30,429 bases of DNA from Hylemonella sp. UBA6679 (lineage in GTDB: Bacteria > Pseudomonadota > Gammaproteobacteria > Burkholderiales > Burkholderiaceae_C): positions 1 to 30,429 of the forward strand of contig DKJZ01000085.1 of NCBI GenBank assembly GCA_002454975.1, given 5' to 3'. The notes beneath the pieces were generated by a model that was not told the DNA's origin, did no database searches, and saw only the letters and a list, made by a program, of their open reading frames with translations. The position numbers were made by a program, and so were the translations under genes. Within the stretch, counting starts at the first letter, position 1. The number at the start of each line of letters is the position of its first letter. Below are positions 12,111-19,973 of this stretch, one piece after another.

Positions 12111-14993
12111 ATGAGTGATTCAACCGCCAACAAGGCAACGGTCTACCAGGCCTACCACAGCAATACCTACCTGTTCGGTGGGAATGCACCGTACGTCGAA
12201 GAGATGTACGAAAACTACCTAGCCAACCCTGGCAGCGTGCCCGACACCTGGCGCGACTATTTCGACGCCTTGCAGCACGTGCCCGCCGTGGACGGCAGCA
12301 ACGCCAAAGACATCCCCCACCTGCCCGTCATCAACGCCTTTGCCGAGCGCGCCAAGCAAGGCGGCACCAAAGTGGTGGTGGCCAGCGGTGCAGACTCCGA
12401 GATGGGCCGCAAGCGCACCCAGGTGCAGCAGCTCATTGCCGCCTACCGCAATGTGGGCCAGCGCTGGGCCGATCTGGACCCCTTGAAGCGCGCCGAGCGC
12501 CCCCAAATTCCTGAGCTCGAGCCCGCGTTTTACGGCTTCACCGATGCTGACCAGGAAACCGTGTTCAACACCAGCAACACGTTTTTCGGCAAAGAAACCA
12601 TGTCGCTGCGCGAGCTGCTCAATGCCTTGCGCGAAACCTATTGCGGCACCTTGGGCGTGGAGTACATGTACACCACCGACCAGGCGCAAAAGCGCTGGTG
12701 GCAGCAAAAGCTTGAGAGCGTGCGCGCCAAGCCCAACTTCACAGCGGACAAGAAAAAACACATCCTCGACCGCCTGACCGCCGCCGAAGGCCTGGAGCGC
12801 TACTTGCACACCAAGTACGTGGGCCAAAAGCGCTTCTCACTTGAGGGTGGTGAGAGCTTCATTGCCGCCATGGACGAGCTGATTCAGCAAGCCGGTGCCA
12901 AGGGCGTGCAAGAAATCGTGATTGGCATGGCCCACCGCGGCCGCCTCAACGTGCTGGTCAACACCCTGGGCAAAATGCCCAAGGACCTGTTTGCCGAGTT
13001 CGACCACACCGCTCCTGAAGAGCTGCCCGCAGGTGACGTGAAATATCACCAAGGCTTCAGCTCGGACGTGACCACGTCTGGCGGCCCAGTGCACCTGAGT
13101 TTGGCGTTCAACCCCTCGCACCTTGAAATTGTGAACCCGGTGGTTGAAGGCTCGGTGCGTGCCCGCATGGACCGCCGTGGCGACCCCAAAGGCGCGCAGG
13201 TCTTGCCGGTGCTGGTGCACGGCGACGCTGCCTTTGGTGGCCAAGGCGTGAACCAAGAAACCCTGGCGCTGGCCCAAACCCGTGGCTACAGCACGGGCGG
13301 CACGGTGCACATCATCATCAACAACCAAATTGGTTTCACCACCTCCGACCCGCGCGACATGCGCTCGACCGTGTACTGCACCGACATCGTCAAGATGGTT
13401 GAGGCGCCGGTGCTGCACGTCAATGGTGACGACCCCGAGGCCGTGGTGCTGGCCACCCAGCTTGCGCTGGAATACCGCATGACTTTCGGCACCGACGTGG
13501 TGGTGGACATCACGTGCTTCCGCAAGCTCGGCCACAACGAGCAAGACACCCCCAGCCTGACCCAGCCGCTGATGTACAAGAAAATCGCGTCCCATCCCGG
13601 CACGCGCAAACTGTACGCCGACAAGCTGGCCGCGCAGGGCTTGGGCGAAGCTTTGGGCGACGACATGGTCAAGGCCTACCGCGCCGCCATGGACGCCGGC
13701 AAGCACACTGTCGACCCGGTACTGACCAACTTCAAGAGCAAGTACGCGGTGGACTGGTCGCCCTTCTTGGGCAAAAAGTGGACCGACGCTGGCGACACCG
13801 CCATCCCCATGGCCGAGTGGAAGCGCTTGGCCGAGAAAATCACCACCATCCCCGCCTCCGTCACCCCGCACCAGTTGGTGAAAAAGGTGTATGACGACCG
13901 CGCAGCCATGGGCCGCGGCGACATCCCGGTGGACTGGGGGATGGGCGAGCACATGGCTTTTGCATCGCTCGTGGCCAGCGGCTACCCGGTGCGTTTGTCG
14001 GGCGAAGACTGCGGTCGCGGTACGTTCACGCACCGCCACGCCGTCATTCACGACCAGAGCCGCGAGAAGTGGGACACCGGCACCTACGTGCCCCTGGAAA
14101 ACGTGGCCGACAACCAGGCCCCGTTTGTGGTCATCGACTCCATCCTGTCTGAAGAAGCGGTGCTGGGCTTTGAGTACGGCTACGCCTCCAACGACCCCAA
14201 CACCTTGGTGATTTGGGAAGCACAGTTTGGCGACTTCGCCAACGGCGCGCAGGTGGTGATTGACCAGTTCATCGCGTCTGGCGAGGTGAAGTGGGGCCGT
14301 GTCAACGGCATCACCCTCATGCTGCCCCACGGCTACGAAGGCCAAGGCCCCGAGCACAGCTCGGCGCGCCTGGAGCGCTTCATGCAGCTCGCCGCTGACA
14401 CCAACATGCAGATCGTGCAGCCCACCACAGCCAGTCAGATCTTCCACGTGCTGCGTCGTCAGATGGTGCGCAACCTGCGCAAGCCGCTCATCATCATGAC
14501 GCCCAAGTCGCTCCTGCGTAACAAAGATGCCACCTCCCCGGTGTCTGAGTTCGTCAAGGGCGGCTTCCAGACCGTGATTCCTGAGCAAAAGGACATCAAG
14601 GCCGACAAGGTCAAGCGCGTGATCGCTTGCTCGGGCAAGGTGTACTACGACCTGGTGAAAAAGCGCGAAGAAAAGGGCGCTGACGACGTGGCCATTCTGC
14701 GTGTGGAGCAGCTCTACCCCTTCCCACACAAAGCATTTGCCACCGAGATCAAAAAGTACCCCAACGCCACCGACATCGTCTGGTGCCAGGACGAGCCGCA
14801 AAACCAGGGTGCCTGGTTCTTTGTGCAGCACTACATCCACGAGAACATGCTCGACGGCCAAAAGCTCGGTTACTCCGGGCGTGCAGCCTCCGCGTCGCCC
14901 GCGGTGGGTTACTCCCATCTCCACCAAGAGCAGCAAAAAGCGCTCGTGGACGGCGCCTTCGGCAAGCTCAAAGGTTTTGTGCTGAGCAAGTAA
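12111..14993 (+). CDS. sucA: 2-oxoglutarate dehydrogenase E1 component
   Basis: This thiamine-diphosphate E1 decarboxylates 2-oxoglutarate in the TCA cycle. It has 960 aa with the chosen start, similar to E. coli SucA (933 aa). The N-terminal arm NTYLFGGNAPYVEEMYENYLANPGSV binds E2. The core shows GMAHRGRLNVL with active-site H275, FNPSHLEIVNPVVEG, and the ThDP/Mg motif from G371 (GDAAFGGQG to NNQIGF). HNEQDTPSLTQPLMY, EDCGRGTFTHRHAV, LPHGYEGQGPEHSSARLERF and WCQDEPQNQGAWFF follow. The ATG at 12111 has GGAGG at 12096-12100, 10 bp upstream. The frame stays open to 11982, but those 43 residues have no family support. It begins the sucA-sucB-lpd operon. Confidence 0.97.
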   Translation: MSDSTANKATVYQAYHSNTYLFGGNAPYVEEMYENYLANPGSVPDTWRDYFDALQHVPAVDGSNAKDIPHLPVINAFAERAKQGGTKVVVASGADSEMGRKRTQVQQLIAAYRNVGQRWADLDPLKRAERPQIPELEPAFYGFTDADQETVFNTSNTFFGKETMSLRELLNALRETYCGTLGVEYMYTTDQAQKRWWQQKLESVRAKPNFTADKKKHILDRLTAAEGLERYLHTKYVGQKRFSLEGGESFIAAMDELIQQAGAKGVQEIVIGMAHRGRLNVLVNTLGKMPKDLFAEFDHTAPEELPAGDVKYHQGFSSDVTTSGGPVHLSLAFNPSHLEIVNPVVEGSVRARMDRRGDPKGAQVLPVLVHGDAAFGGQGVNQETLALAQTRGYSTGGTVHIIINNQIGFTTSDPRDMRSTVYCTDIVKMVEAPVLHVNGDDPEAVVLATQLALEYRMTFGTDVVVDITCFRKLGHNEQDTPSLTQPLMYKKIASHPGTRKLYADKLAAQGLGEALGDDMVKAYRAAMDAGKHTVDPVLTNFKSKYAVDWSPFLGKKWTDAGDTAIPMAEWKRLAEKITTIPASVTPHQLVKKVYDDRAAMGRGDIPVDWGMGEHMAFASLVASGYPVRLSGEDCGRGTFTHRHAVIHDQSREKWDTGTYVPLENVADNQAPFVVIDSILSEEAVLGFEYGYASNDPNTLVIWEAQFGDFANGAQVVIDQFIASGEVKWGRVNGITLMLPHGYEGQGPEHSSARLERFMQLAADTNMQIVQPTTASQIFHVLRRQMVRNLRKPLIIMTPKSLLRNKDATSPVSEFVKGGFQTVIPEQKDIKADKVKRVIACSGKVYYDLVKKREEKGADDVAILRVEQLYPFPHKAFATEIKKYPNATDIVWCQDEPQNQGAWFFVQHYIHENMLDGQKLGYSGRAASASPAVGYSHLHQEQQKALVDGAFGKLKGFVLSK

Positions 14994-15006
14994 ATCGTTT
15001 AACCCC

Positions 15007-15029
15007 GCCGGGCTGCGTGTGCGCCCGGC
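15007..15029 (+). other. Intercistronic hairpin between sucA and sucB
   Basis: GCCGGGC (15007-15013) pairs with GCCCGGC (15023-15029) around a 9-nt loop, within the 57-bp gap. No T-run follows, so it is not a terminator. A role in mRNA processing or in setting E1/E2 ratios is conceivable but unproven. Confidence 0.4.
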
Positions 15030-15050
15030 TGCAAAAAGACAGGATTTGAC

Positions 15051-16304
15051 ATGGCTATCGTAGAAGTGAAAGTTCCGCAGTTGTCGGAGTCGGTGGCAGA
15101 AGCCACCATGTTGCAGTGGAAGAAAAAAGCCGGTGACACCGTGGCGGTCGATGAGATCTTGATTGAGATCGAAACCGACAAAGTGGTGCTCGAAGTGCCC
15201 GCCCCCAGCGCGGGTGTGCTGGCCGAGATTTTGGTGGGCGATGGCGGCACCGTGGTCGCTGAGCAATTGATTGCCCGCATCGACACCGAAGGCAAAGCCG
15301 GCGCTTCGGCCCCGGCTGCGGCACCTGCAGCTGCACCAGCAGCTGCGCCTGTGGCTGCGCCCGCTGCCGCGCCTGCCAGCACCAGCAAGGCTGGCGTGGC
15401 CATGCCCGCTGCGGCAAAAATCATGGCTGACAACGGCATGGCTGCTGGCTCGGTGGCTGGCACCGGCAAAGACGGCCGCGTGACCAAAGGCGACGTGCTC
15501 GCCGCCGCCGCTGCACCCAAGGCTGTGGCCGCCTCGCCCATCCCAACAGGCGCGCCCACCAAGGCGCTGCCTCAGGTGTCGGCCCCCGCACTCGACCTGG
15601 GCGACCGCCCCGAGCAGCGCGTGCCCATGAGCCGCTTGCGTGCCCGTGTGGCCGAGCGTTTGCTGCAGTCGCAGTCCACCGCCGCCATCCTGACCACCTT
15701 CAACGAGGTCAACATGGCCCCGGTCATGGAAATGCGCAAGCGCTTCCAGGACAAGTTCGAGAAAGAGCACGGCATCAAGCTGGGCTTCATGAGCTTCTTT
15801 GTCAAAGCTGCGGTGCACGCCCTCAAGAAGTTCCCGGTGCTCAACGCCTCGGTGGACGGCAACGACATCGTCTACCACGGCTACTTTGACATTGGTATTG
15901 CCGTGGGCTCGCCCCGTGGTTTGGTGGTGCCCATCATCCGCAACGCCGACCAGATGACCTTCTCGGACATCGAGAAAAAGATTGCCGAATTCGGCGCCAA
16001 GGCGCGCGACGGCAAGCTGGGCATTGAAGAGATGACCGGCGGCACGTTCTCGATTTCTAACGGCGGCACCTTCGGCTCGATGTTGTCCACCCCCATCATC
16101 AACCCGCCCCAGTCGGCCATTTTGGGTGTGCACGCCACCAAAGACCGCGCCGTGGTGGAAAACGGCCAAGTGGTGGTGCGCCCCATCAACTACCTGGCCA
16201 TGAGCTACGACCACCGCATCATCGACGGCCGCGAGGCTGTGCTGGGCTTGGTCGCGATGAAAGAGGCGTTGGAAGATCCCGCTCGCTTACTCTTTGACAT
16301 CTGA
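15051..16304 (+). CDS. sucB: Dihydrolipoamide succinyltransferase (E2) of 2-oxoglutarate dehydrogenase
   Basis: This is the E2 core that transfers succinyl groups from lipoamide to CoA. It has 417 aa. The lipoyl domain (about 1-77) opens with VKVPQLSESVAEAT and carries lipoyl lysine K44 in ETDKVVLE. The motif is typical of 2-oxoglutarate rather than pyruvate complexes, which show SDKA. An Ala/Pro linker follows (about 83-115), then the subunit-binding domain (about 117-152, MPAAAKIMADNGMAAG...KDGRVTKGDV), and the catalytic domain with AILTTFNEVNM and SYDHRIIDGREAV (H388 and D392). AGGA at 15041-15044 is 6 bp before the ATG. The next gene, lpd, starts 11 bp after its stop. Confidence 0.97.
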   Translation: MAIVEVKVPQLSESVAEATMLQWKKKAGDTVAVDEILIEIETDKVVLEVPAPSAGVLAEILVGDGGTVVAEQLIARIDTEGKAGASAPAAAPAAAPAAAPVAAPAAAPASTSKAGVAMPAAAKIMADNGMAAGSVAGTGKDGRVTKGDVLAAAAAPKAVAASPIPTGAPTKALPQVSAPALDLGDRPEQRVPMSRLRARVAERLLQSQSTAAILTTFNEVNMAPVMEMRKRFQDKFEKEHGIKLGFMSFFVKAAVHALKKFPVLNASVDGNDIVYHGYFDIGIAVGSPRGLVVPIIRNADQMTFSDIEKKIAEFGAKARDGKLGIEEMTGGTFSISNGGTFGSMLSTPIINPPQSAILGVHATKDRAVVENGQVVVRPINYLAMSYDHRIIDGREAVLGLVAMKEALEDPARLLFDI

Positions 16305-16315
16305 TAGGAACCACC

Positions 16316-17743
16316 ATGAGCAAACAATTTGATGTGGTGGTGATTGGCGGCGGCCCTGGGGGCTACATTGCGGCCATTCGTGCAGCGCAGCTGGGCATGA
16401 ACGTGGCGTGTATCGATGAGTGGAAAAACGCCAAGGGTGGCCCTGCGCCCGGGGGGACATGCACGAACGTGGGTTGCATCCCGTCCAAGGCATTGCTGCA
16501 GTCCAGCGAGCATTTTGACCACGCCAACCACCACTTTGCAGAGCATGGCATCACCGCCAGCGATGTGAAGATGGACGTGGCCAAAATGATCGCGCGCAAA
16601 GACACCGTGGTGAAACAAAACAACGACGGCATCTTGTACTTGCTCAAAAAGAACAAGGTGGCGTTCTTCCACGGTCGCGGCAGTTTTGCGGGTAAAACCG
16701 AGGGCGGCTACGAGATCAAGGTCGCAGGCGCGGCTGAAGAAAGCTTGAGCGCCAAGCAAGTCATCATCGCCACCGGCTCGAACGCGCGCGCTTTGCCTGG
16801 CACACCGTTTGACGAAGAGCAGATCTTGTCCAACGACGGGGCTTTGCGCTTGGGCGCGGTGCCCAAGAAATTGGGCCTGATTGGCTCGGGCGTGATCGGC
16901 CTGGAGATGGGCTCGGTTTGGCGCCGTTTGGGCGCTGAGGTCACCATCCTTGAAGGCCTGCCCACCTTCCTGGGCGCGGTGGACCAGCAAATTGCCAAAG
17001 AGGCGCACAAGGCGTTCACCAAGCAAGGCCTGAAGATAGAGCTGGGTGTGAAAGTTGGCGAGATCACGTCTGGCAAAAAAGGTGTGAGCGTGGCCTACAC
17101 CAATGCCAAAGGCGAGGCCATCAACCTCGAGGTCGACAAGCTCATCATTTCCATCGGCCGTGTGCCCAACACCATCGGCTTGAACGCCGAAGGCGTGGGC
17201 CTGGCCCTGGATGAGCGCGGCGCGATTGTGGTGGACGCTGACTGCAAAACCAATCTGCCCGGCGTGTGGGCGGTGGGTGATGTGGTGCGCGGCCCCATGC
17301 TGGCGCACAAGGCTGAGGAAGAGGGCGTGGCCGTGGCCGAGCGCATCGCCGGCCAGCACGGTCATGTGAACTTCAACACCATCCCCTGGGTCATCTACAC
17401 CAGCCCCGAAATTGCCTGGGTGGGCCGCACCGAAGAGCAGCTCAAGGCCGACGGCGTGGCTTACAAAGCTGGCACCTTCCCCTTCTTGGCCAACGGTCGT
17501 GCCCGCGCTTTGGGCGACACCACTGGCATGGTGAAGTTCTTGGCCGATGCCACCACCGACGAAATTCTGGGTGTGCACATCGTGGGCCCCATGGCCAGCG
17601 AGTTGATTGCCGAGGCCGTGGTGGCCATGGAGTTCAAGGCCAGCGCCGAGGACATCGCACGCATCTGCCACGCGCACCCGTCGTTGAGTGAAGCCACCAA
17701 AGAAGCCGCCTTGGCGGTGGACAAGCGCACGCTGAATTTCTGA
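16316..17743 (+). CDS. lpd: Dihydrolipoamide dehydrogenase (E3), 2-oxoglutarate dehydrogenase-linked
   Basis: This is the FAD-dependent E3 that reoxidises the lipoyl groups of the SucB core with NAD+. At 475 aa it is of ordinary length and lacks the lipoyl domain found on the PDH-linked copy at 2210. It shows the FAD motif GGGPGG (11-16), the redox disulfide C49/C54 in GGTCTNVGCIPSK, an NAD-binding GSGVIGLEMGSVW segment, the FAD motif VWAVGDVVRGPMLAHKA, and H454/E459 in HAHPSLSE near the C-terminus. AGGAA at 16306-16310 is 5 bp from the ATG. A hairpin terminator follows. The two E3s differ in sequence along their length, so they are separate lineages rather than a recent duplication. Confidence 0.96.
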   Translation: MSKQFDVVVIGGGPGGYIAAIRAAQLGMNVACIDEWKNAKGGPAPGGTCTNVGCIPSKALLQSSEHFDHANHHFAEHGITASDVKMDVAKMIARKDTVVKQNNDGILYLLKKNKVAFFHGRGSFAGKTEGGYEIKVAGAAEESLSAKQVIIATGSNARALPGTPFDEEQILSNDGALRLGAVPKKLGLIGSGVIGLEMGSVWRRLGAEVTILEGLPTFLGAVDQQIAKEAHKAFTKQGLKIELGVKVGEITSGKKGVSVAYTNAKGEAINLEVDKLIISIGRVPNTIGLNAEGVGLALDERGAIVVDADCKTNLPGVWAVGDVVRGPMLAHKAEEEGVAVAERIAGQHGHVNFNTIPWVIYTSPEIAWVGRTEEQLKADGVAYKAGTFPFLANGRARALGDTTGMVKFLADATTDEILGVHIVGPMASELIAEAVVAMEFKASAEDIARICHAHPSLSEATKEAALAVDKRTLNF

Positions 17744-17757
17744 TTCGGCATCAGATA

Positions 17758-17803
17758 AGCTGCCAGCCCAGACACCGTCTGGCCTGGCAGCTATTTATTT
17801 TGT
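17758..17803 (+). terminator. Rho-independent terminator of the sucA-sucB-lpd operon
   Basis: A long hairpin has an outer 9-bp stem (AGCTGCCAG 17758-17766 with 17784-17792), a C/C mismatch, and an inner 6-bp stem (CCAGAC 17768-17773 with 17777-17782) closed by a 3-nt loop. It is followed by atttattttg. It starts 15 bp after the lpd stop. Confidence 0.88.
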
Positions 17804-17887
17804 AGCGTTTGAAAGTTGTAAGGCCTTGATGTCGCGCGTCCCCTCAGACGTGCAGATGTGTGAAAATCAAGGCCAGCGGAGGTTGAT

Positions 17888-18985
17888 TTGAGCGTTAAAG
17901 AAGCGTACCAGGCCGAACTGAAGGCCCGTGGCTACACGGCCGACCCGGCGCAGCTGCGCGCGGTTGATTCGCTGGAGCGTTGCGCACAGGAATGGGCCGA
18001 GTTCAAAAGCAAGCGCTCCAACCCCCTGAAAAAACTCATCAACCGCCCGGAAATCCCCAAGGGCGTGTACATGCACGGCGGGGTGGGGCGGGGCAAAAGC
18101 TTTTTGATGGACTGCTTTTACGGCGCGGTACCACTGCGCCGTAAAACCCGGCTGCATTTTCACGAGTTCATGCGTGAGGTGCACCGCGAACTCGCCGACC
18201 TGCAAGGCACGGTCAACCCGCTCGATGAGTTGGGCGCGCGCATTGCCAAAAAATACCGCTTGATTTGCTTCGATGAGTTCCACGTGGCCGACATCACCGA
18301 TGCGATGATCTTGCACCGCTTGTTGGTGGCGCTGTTCAGCAACGGCGTGGGCCTGGTGGCCACCAGCAACTTCAAGCCCGATGAGTTGTACCCCAATGGT
18401 TTGCACCGCGACCGCATCTTGCCAGCCATTGCGCTCTTGAACCAGCAGCTCGAAGTCATCAATGTGGACAACGGCACCGACTACCGCCGCCGCACGCTTG
18501 AGAACGCCCGGCTCTACCACTCGCCCAACGGACCAGCCGCCGATACCGAGATGACCGCCACCTTTGAGAAGCTGGCCGAAGCCAGTGACGAAGACCCGGT
18601 GCTCAACATCGAGTCGCGCGAAATCCGCGCGCGCCGCAAGGCCGGTGGTGCGGTGTGGTTTGACTTCAAAACCTTGTGCGGGGGCCCGCGTTCACAAAAC
18701 GACTACCTCGAAATTGCCAGCCAGTTTCATACCGTGTTTTTGAGCGATGTGCCGCACATGCCGGTGAACAAAGCCTCTGAGGCGCGCCGCTTTACTTGGT
18801 TGGTCGATGTGCTGTATGACCGGCGCGTCAAGCTCGTGATGTCGGCTGAGGTGGCGCCCGAGATGCTCTACACCGAAGGGCCGCTCTCGCATGAATTCCC
18901 CCGCACGGTCTCGCGCCTGAACGAAATGCAGTCCAGCGAATTCCTCAGCCTGGAGCGCCGCACGGTGGACACCAGCCTGACATGA
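17888..18985 (+). CDS. zapE: Cell division AFG1-family ATPase ZapE
   Basis: This is a P-loop ATPase of the AFG1/ZapE family, associated with the Z-ring and constriction under stress or low oxygen in E. coli. It has 365 aa, close to the usual length. Walker A is GGVGRGKS (64-71) and Walker B is LICFDE (125-130) followed by FHVADITDAM. Other family blocks are RLHFHEFMREVH, LLVALFSNGVGLVATSNFKPDELYPNGLHRDRILP, and WLVDVLYDRRVKLVMSAE. The start is a TTG: GGAGG (17878-17882) is 5 bp upstream, and no in-frame ATG fits the N-terminus. Its stop overlaps the next gene's start in ATGA, so the pair is translationally coupled. Confidence 0.94.
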   Translation: MSVKEAYQAELKARGYTADPAQLRAVDSLERCAQEWAEFKSKRSNPLKKLINRPEIPKGVYMHGGVGRGKSFLMDCFYGAVPLRRKTRLHFHEFMREVHRELADLQGTVNPLDELGARIAKKYRLICFDEFHVADITDAMILHRLLVALFSNGVGLVATSNFKPDELYPNGLHRDRILPAIALLNQQLEVINVDNGTDYRRRTLENARLYHSPNGPAADTEMTATFEKLAEASDEDPVLNIESREIRARRKAGGAVWFDFKTLCGGPRSQNDYLEIASQFHTVFLSDVPHMPVNKASEARRFTWLVDVLYDRRVKLVMSAEVAPEMLYTEGPLSHEFPRTVSRLNEMQSSEFLSLERRTVDTSLT

Positions 18986-19764
18986 ACACGTTGGTGCACG
19001 CGCCCCTCATCGGCACGCGCCGCGATGGGCTGCGCATGTGGCTCGGCCTGGTGCTAGGGCTGTGGCTGGCCGCAGCCAATGCACAAGTGCCGGCATCAAC
19101 GCCAATGGCGCAACAGCGACAAGCCCCAGCAAGCGCGGCTGCCACTCATACCCCTGCCGCCGACGTCTCTTCCAACAACACGTCCGCCGACACCCCCTCC
19201 GATACCCCTGGTGCCGCGCCTTCGGCTGCCGAGCTGGCCTTGCAGCTCATCGAGGCCAAGCGCGCGCAAGTTGAGTCGGGCTTTGACCAAGACCGCGCGG
19301 CTTGTTACCAGCGTTTTTGGGTCAACACCTGTGTGCGCGAAGCCAAGGCTCGCCGGCGCGTCCTGATGGAAGATTTGCGCCGACAAGAAATCTCGATCAA
19401 CGACGAGCAACGCCGCCTGCGCGGTGGCGAGCAGCAGCTGCGCATCGACGAGCGCCAATCTGAGCAGGCCCTGCAAGAGGCCTTGGAGCGCCGCGAGCAA
19501 GCCCTCAAAGACACGCAAAGCCGCCTGGACAACGCTGCGCAAAAGCAGCGCGAGCGCGAGGCCATCACTGCGCCCGAGCCGCGTCAGCCCACCACCAGCA
19601 ACGCGCCCAGCGCGTCTGAAAAAACCACCTCGCGCGAGGCGTTTGATGACAAGCAGCGCGCCGCTGCCGAGAAAAAAGCACAGGTCGACAAAGCCCTGGC
19701 CGACAAAGCCGCCAAACCCGTGCCTGCGGGCGCACCCCCCACGGCGCTGCCCACGCCCCGCTGA
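18982..19764 (+). CDS. Exported coiled-coil protein, conserved hypothetical
   Basis: I do not recognise a named family with known function. The 260-aa protein has an N-terminal signal peptide: Arg at 13, 14 and 18, hydrophobic 19-32, and a likely cut after AAANA at about 34. An Ala/Thr/Pro-rich linker follows (35-82). A long charged helical region (about 83-200) is rich in Arg, Glu and Gln and likely coiled coil. It contains a spaced cysteine pair, C108 and C117, in CYQRFWVNTC. A low-complexity Ala/Lys/Pro tail ends it. Periplasmic location is inferred. The start overlaps the zapE stop by 4 bp, and the next gene begins 3 bp after the stop, so it belongs to that operon. Confidence 0.75.
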   Translation: MNTLVHAPLIGTRRDGLRMWLGLVLGLWLAAANAQVPASTPMAQQRQAPASAAATHTPAADVSSNNTSADTPSDTPGAAPSAAELALQLIEAKRAQVESGFDQDRAACYQRFWVNTCVREAKARRRVLMEDLRRQEISINDEQRRLRGGEQQLRIDERQSEQALQEALERREQALKDTQSRLDNAAQKQREREAITAPEPRQPTTSNAPSASEKTTSREAFDDKQRAAAEKKAQVDKALADKAAKPVPAGAPPTALPTPR

Positions 19765-19767
19765 CCC

Positions 19768-19971
19768 ATGGATGCCAACCTACACTCCCCACAGCGTCAA
19801 CTCATCGAGTTGCGCATGGAGCACGCCGACCTGGACGCCATGATCGACGGTGCAGCCGGCGCCCCGCAGGTGGACGAGTTCACCTTGCGACGGCTGAAAA
19901 AACGTCGCTTGGCCCTGCGCGACCTCATTGAGCGGCTCGAGCGCCAACTCAGCCCCGACGACCTGGCCTGA
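19768..19971 (+). CDS. YdcH/DUF465-family small protein
   Basis: This is a 67-aa, highly charged, helical protein. The pattern LIELRMEHADLDAMID, then EFTLRRLKKRRLALRDLIERLE is the two-helix hairpin of the DUF465 (YdcH) family. Members are widespread in proteobacteria and have no settled function. It is separated by 3 bp from the upstream coiled-coil gene and 2 bp from the downstream helicase, so it is cotranscribed and probably translationally coupled. Confidence 0.82.
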   Translation: MDANLHSPQRQLIELRMEHADLDAMIDGAAGAPQVDEFTLRRLKKRRLALRDLIERLERQLSPDDLA

Positions 19972-19973
19972 GC

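Noticed and set aside
12837..16214. Open frame of 1125 codons on the minus strand across sucA and sucB
   Set aside because: It is antisense to two clearly conserved genes. The translation is His/Gly/Val-rich with no family pattern, as expected for the complement of high-GC codons.
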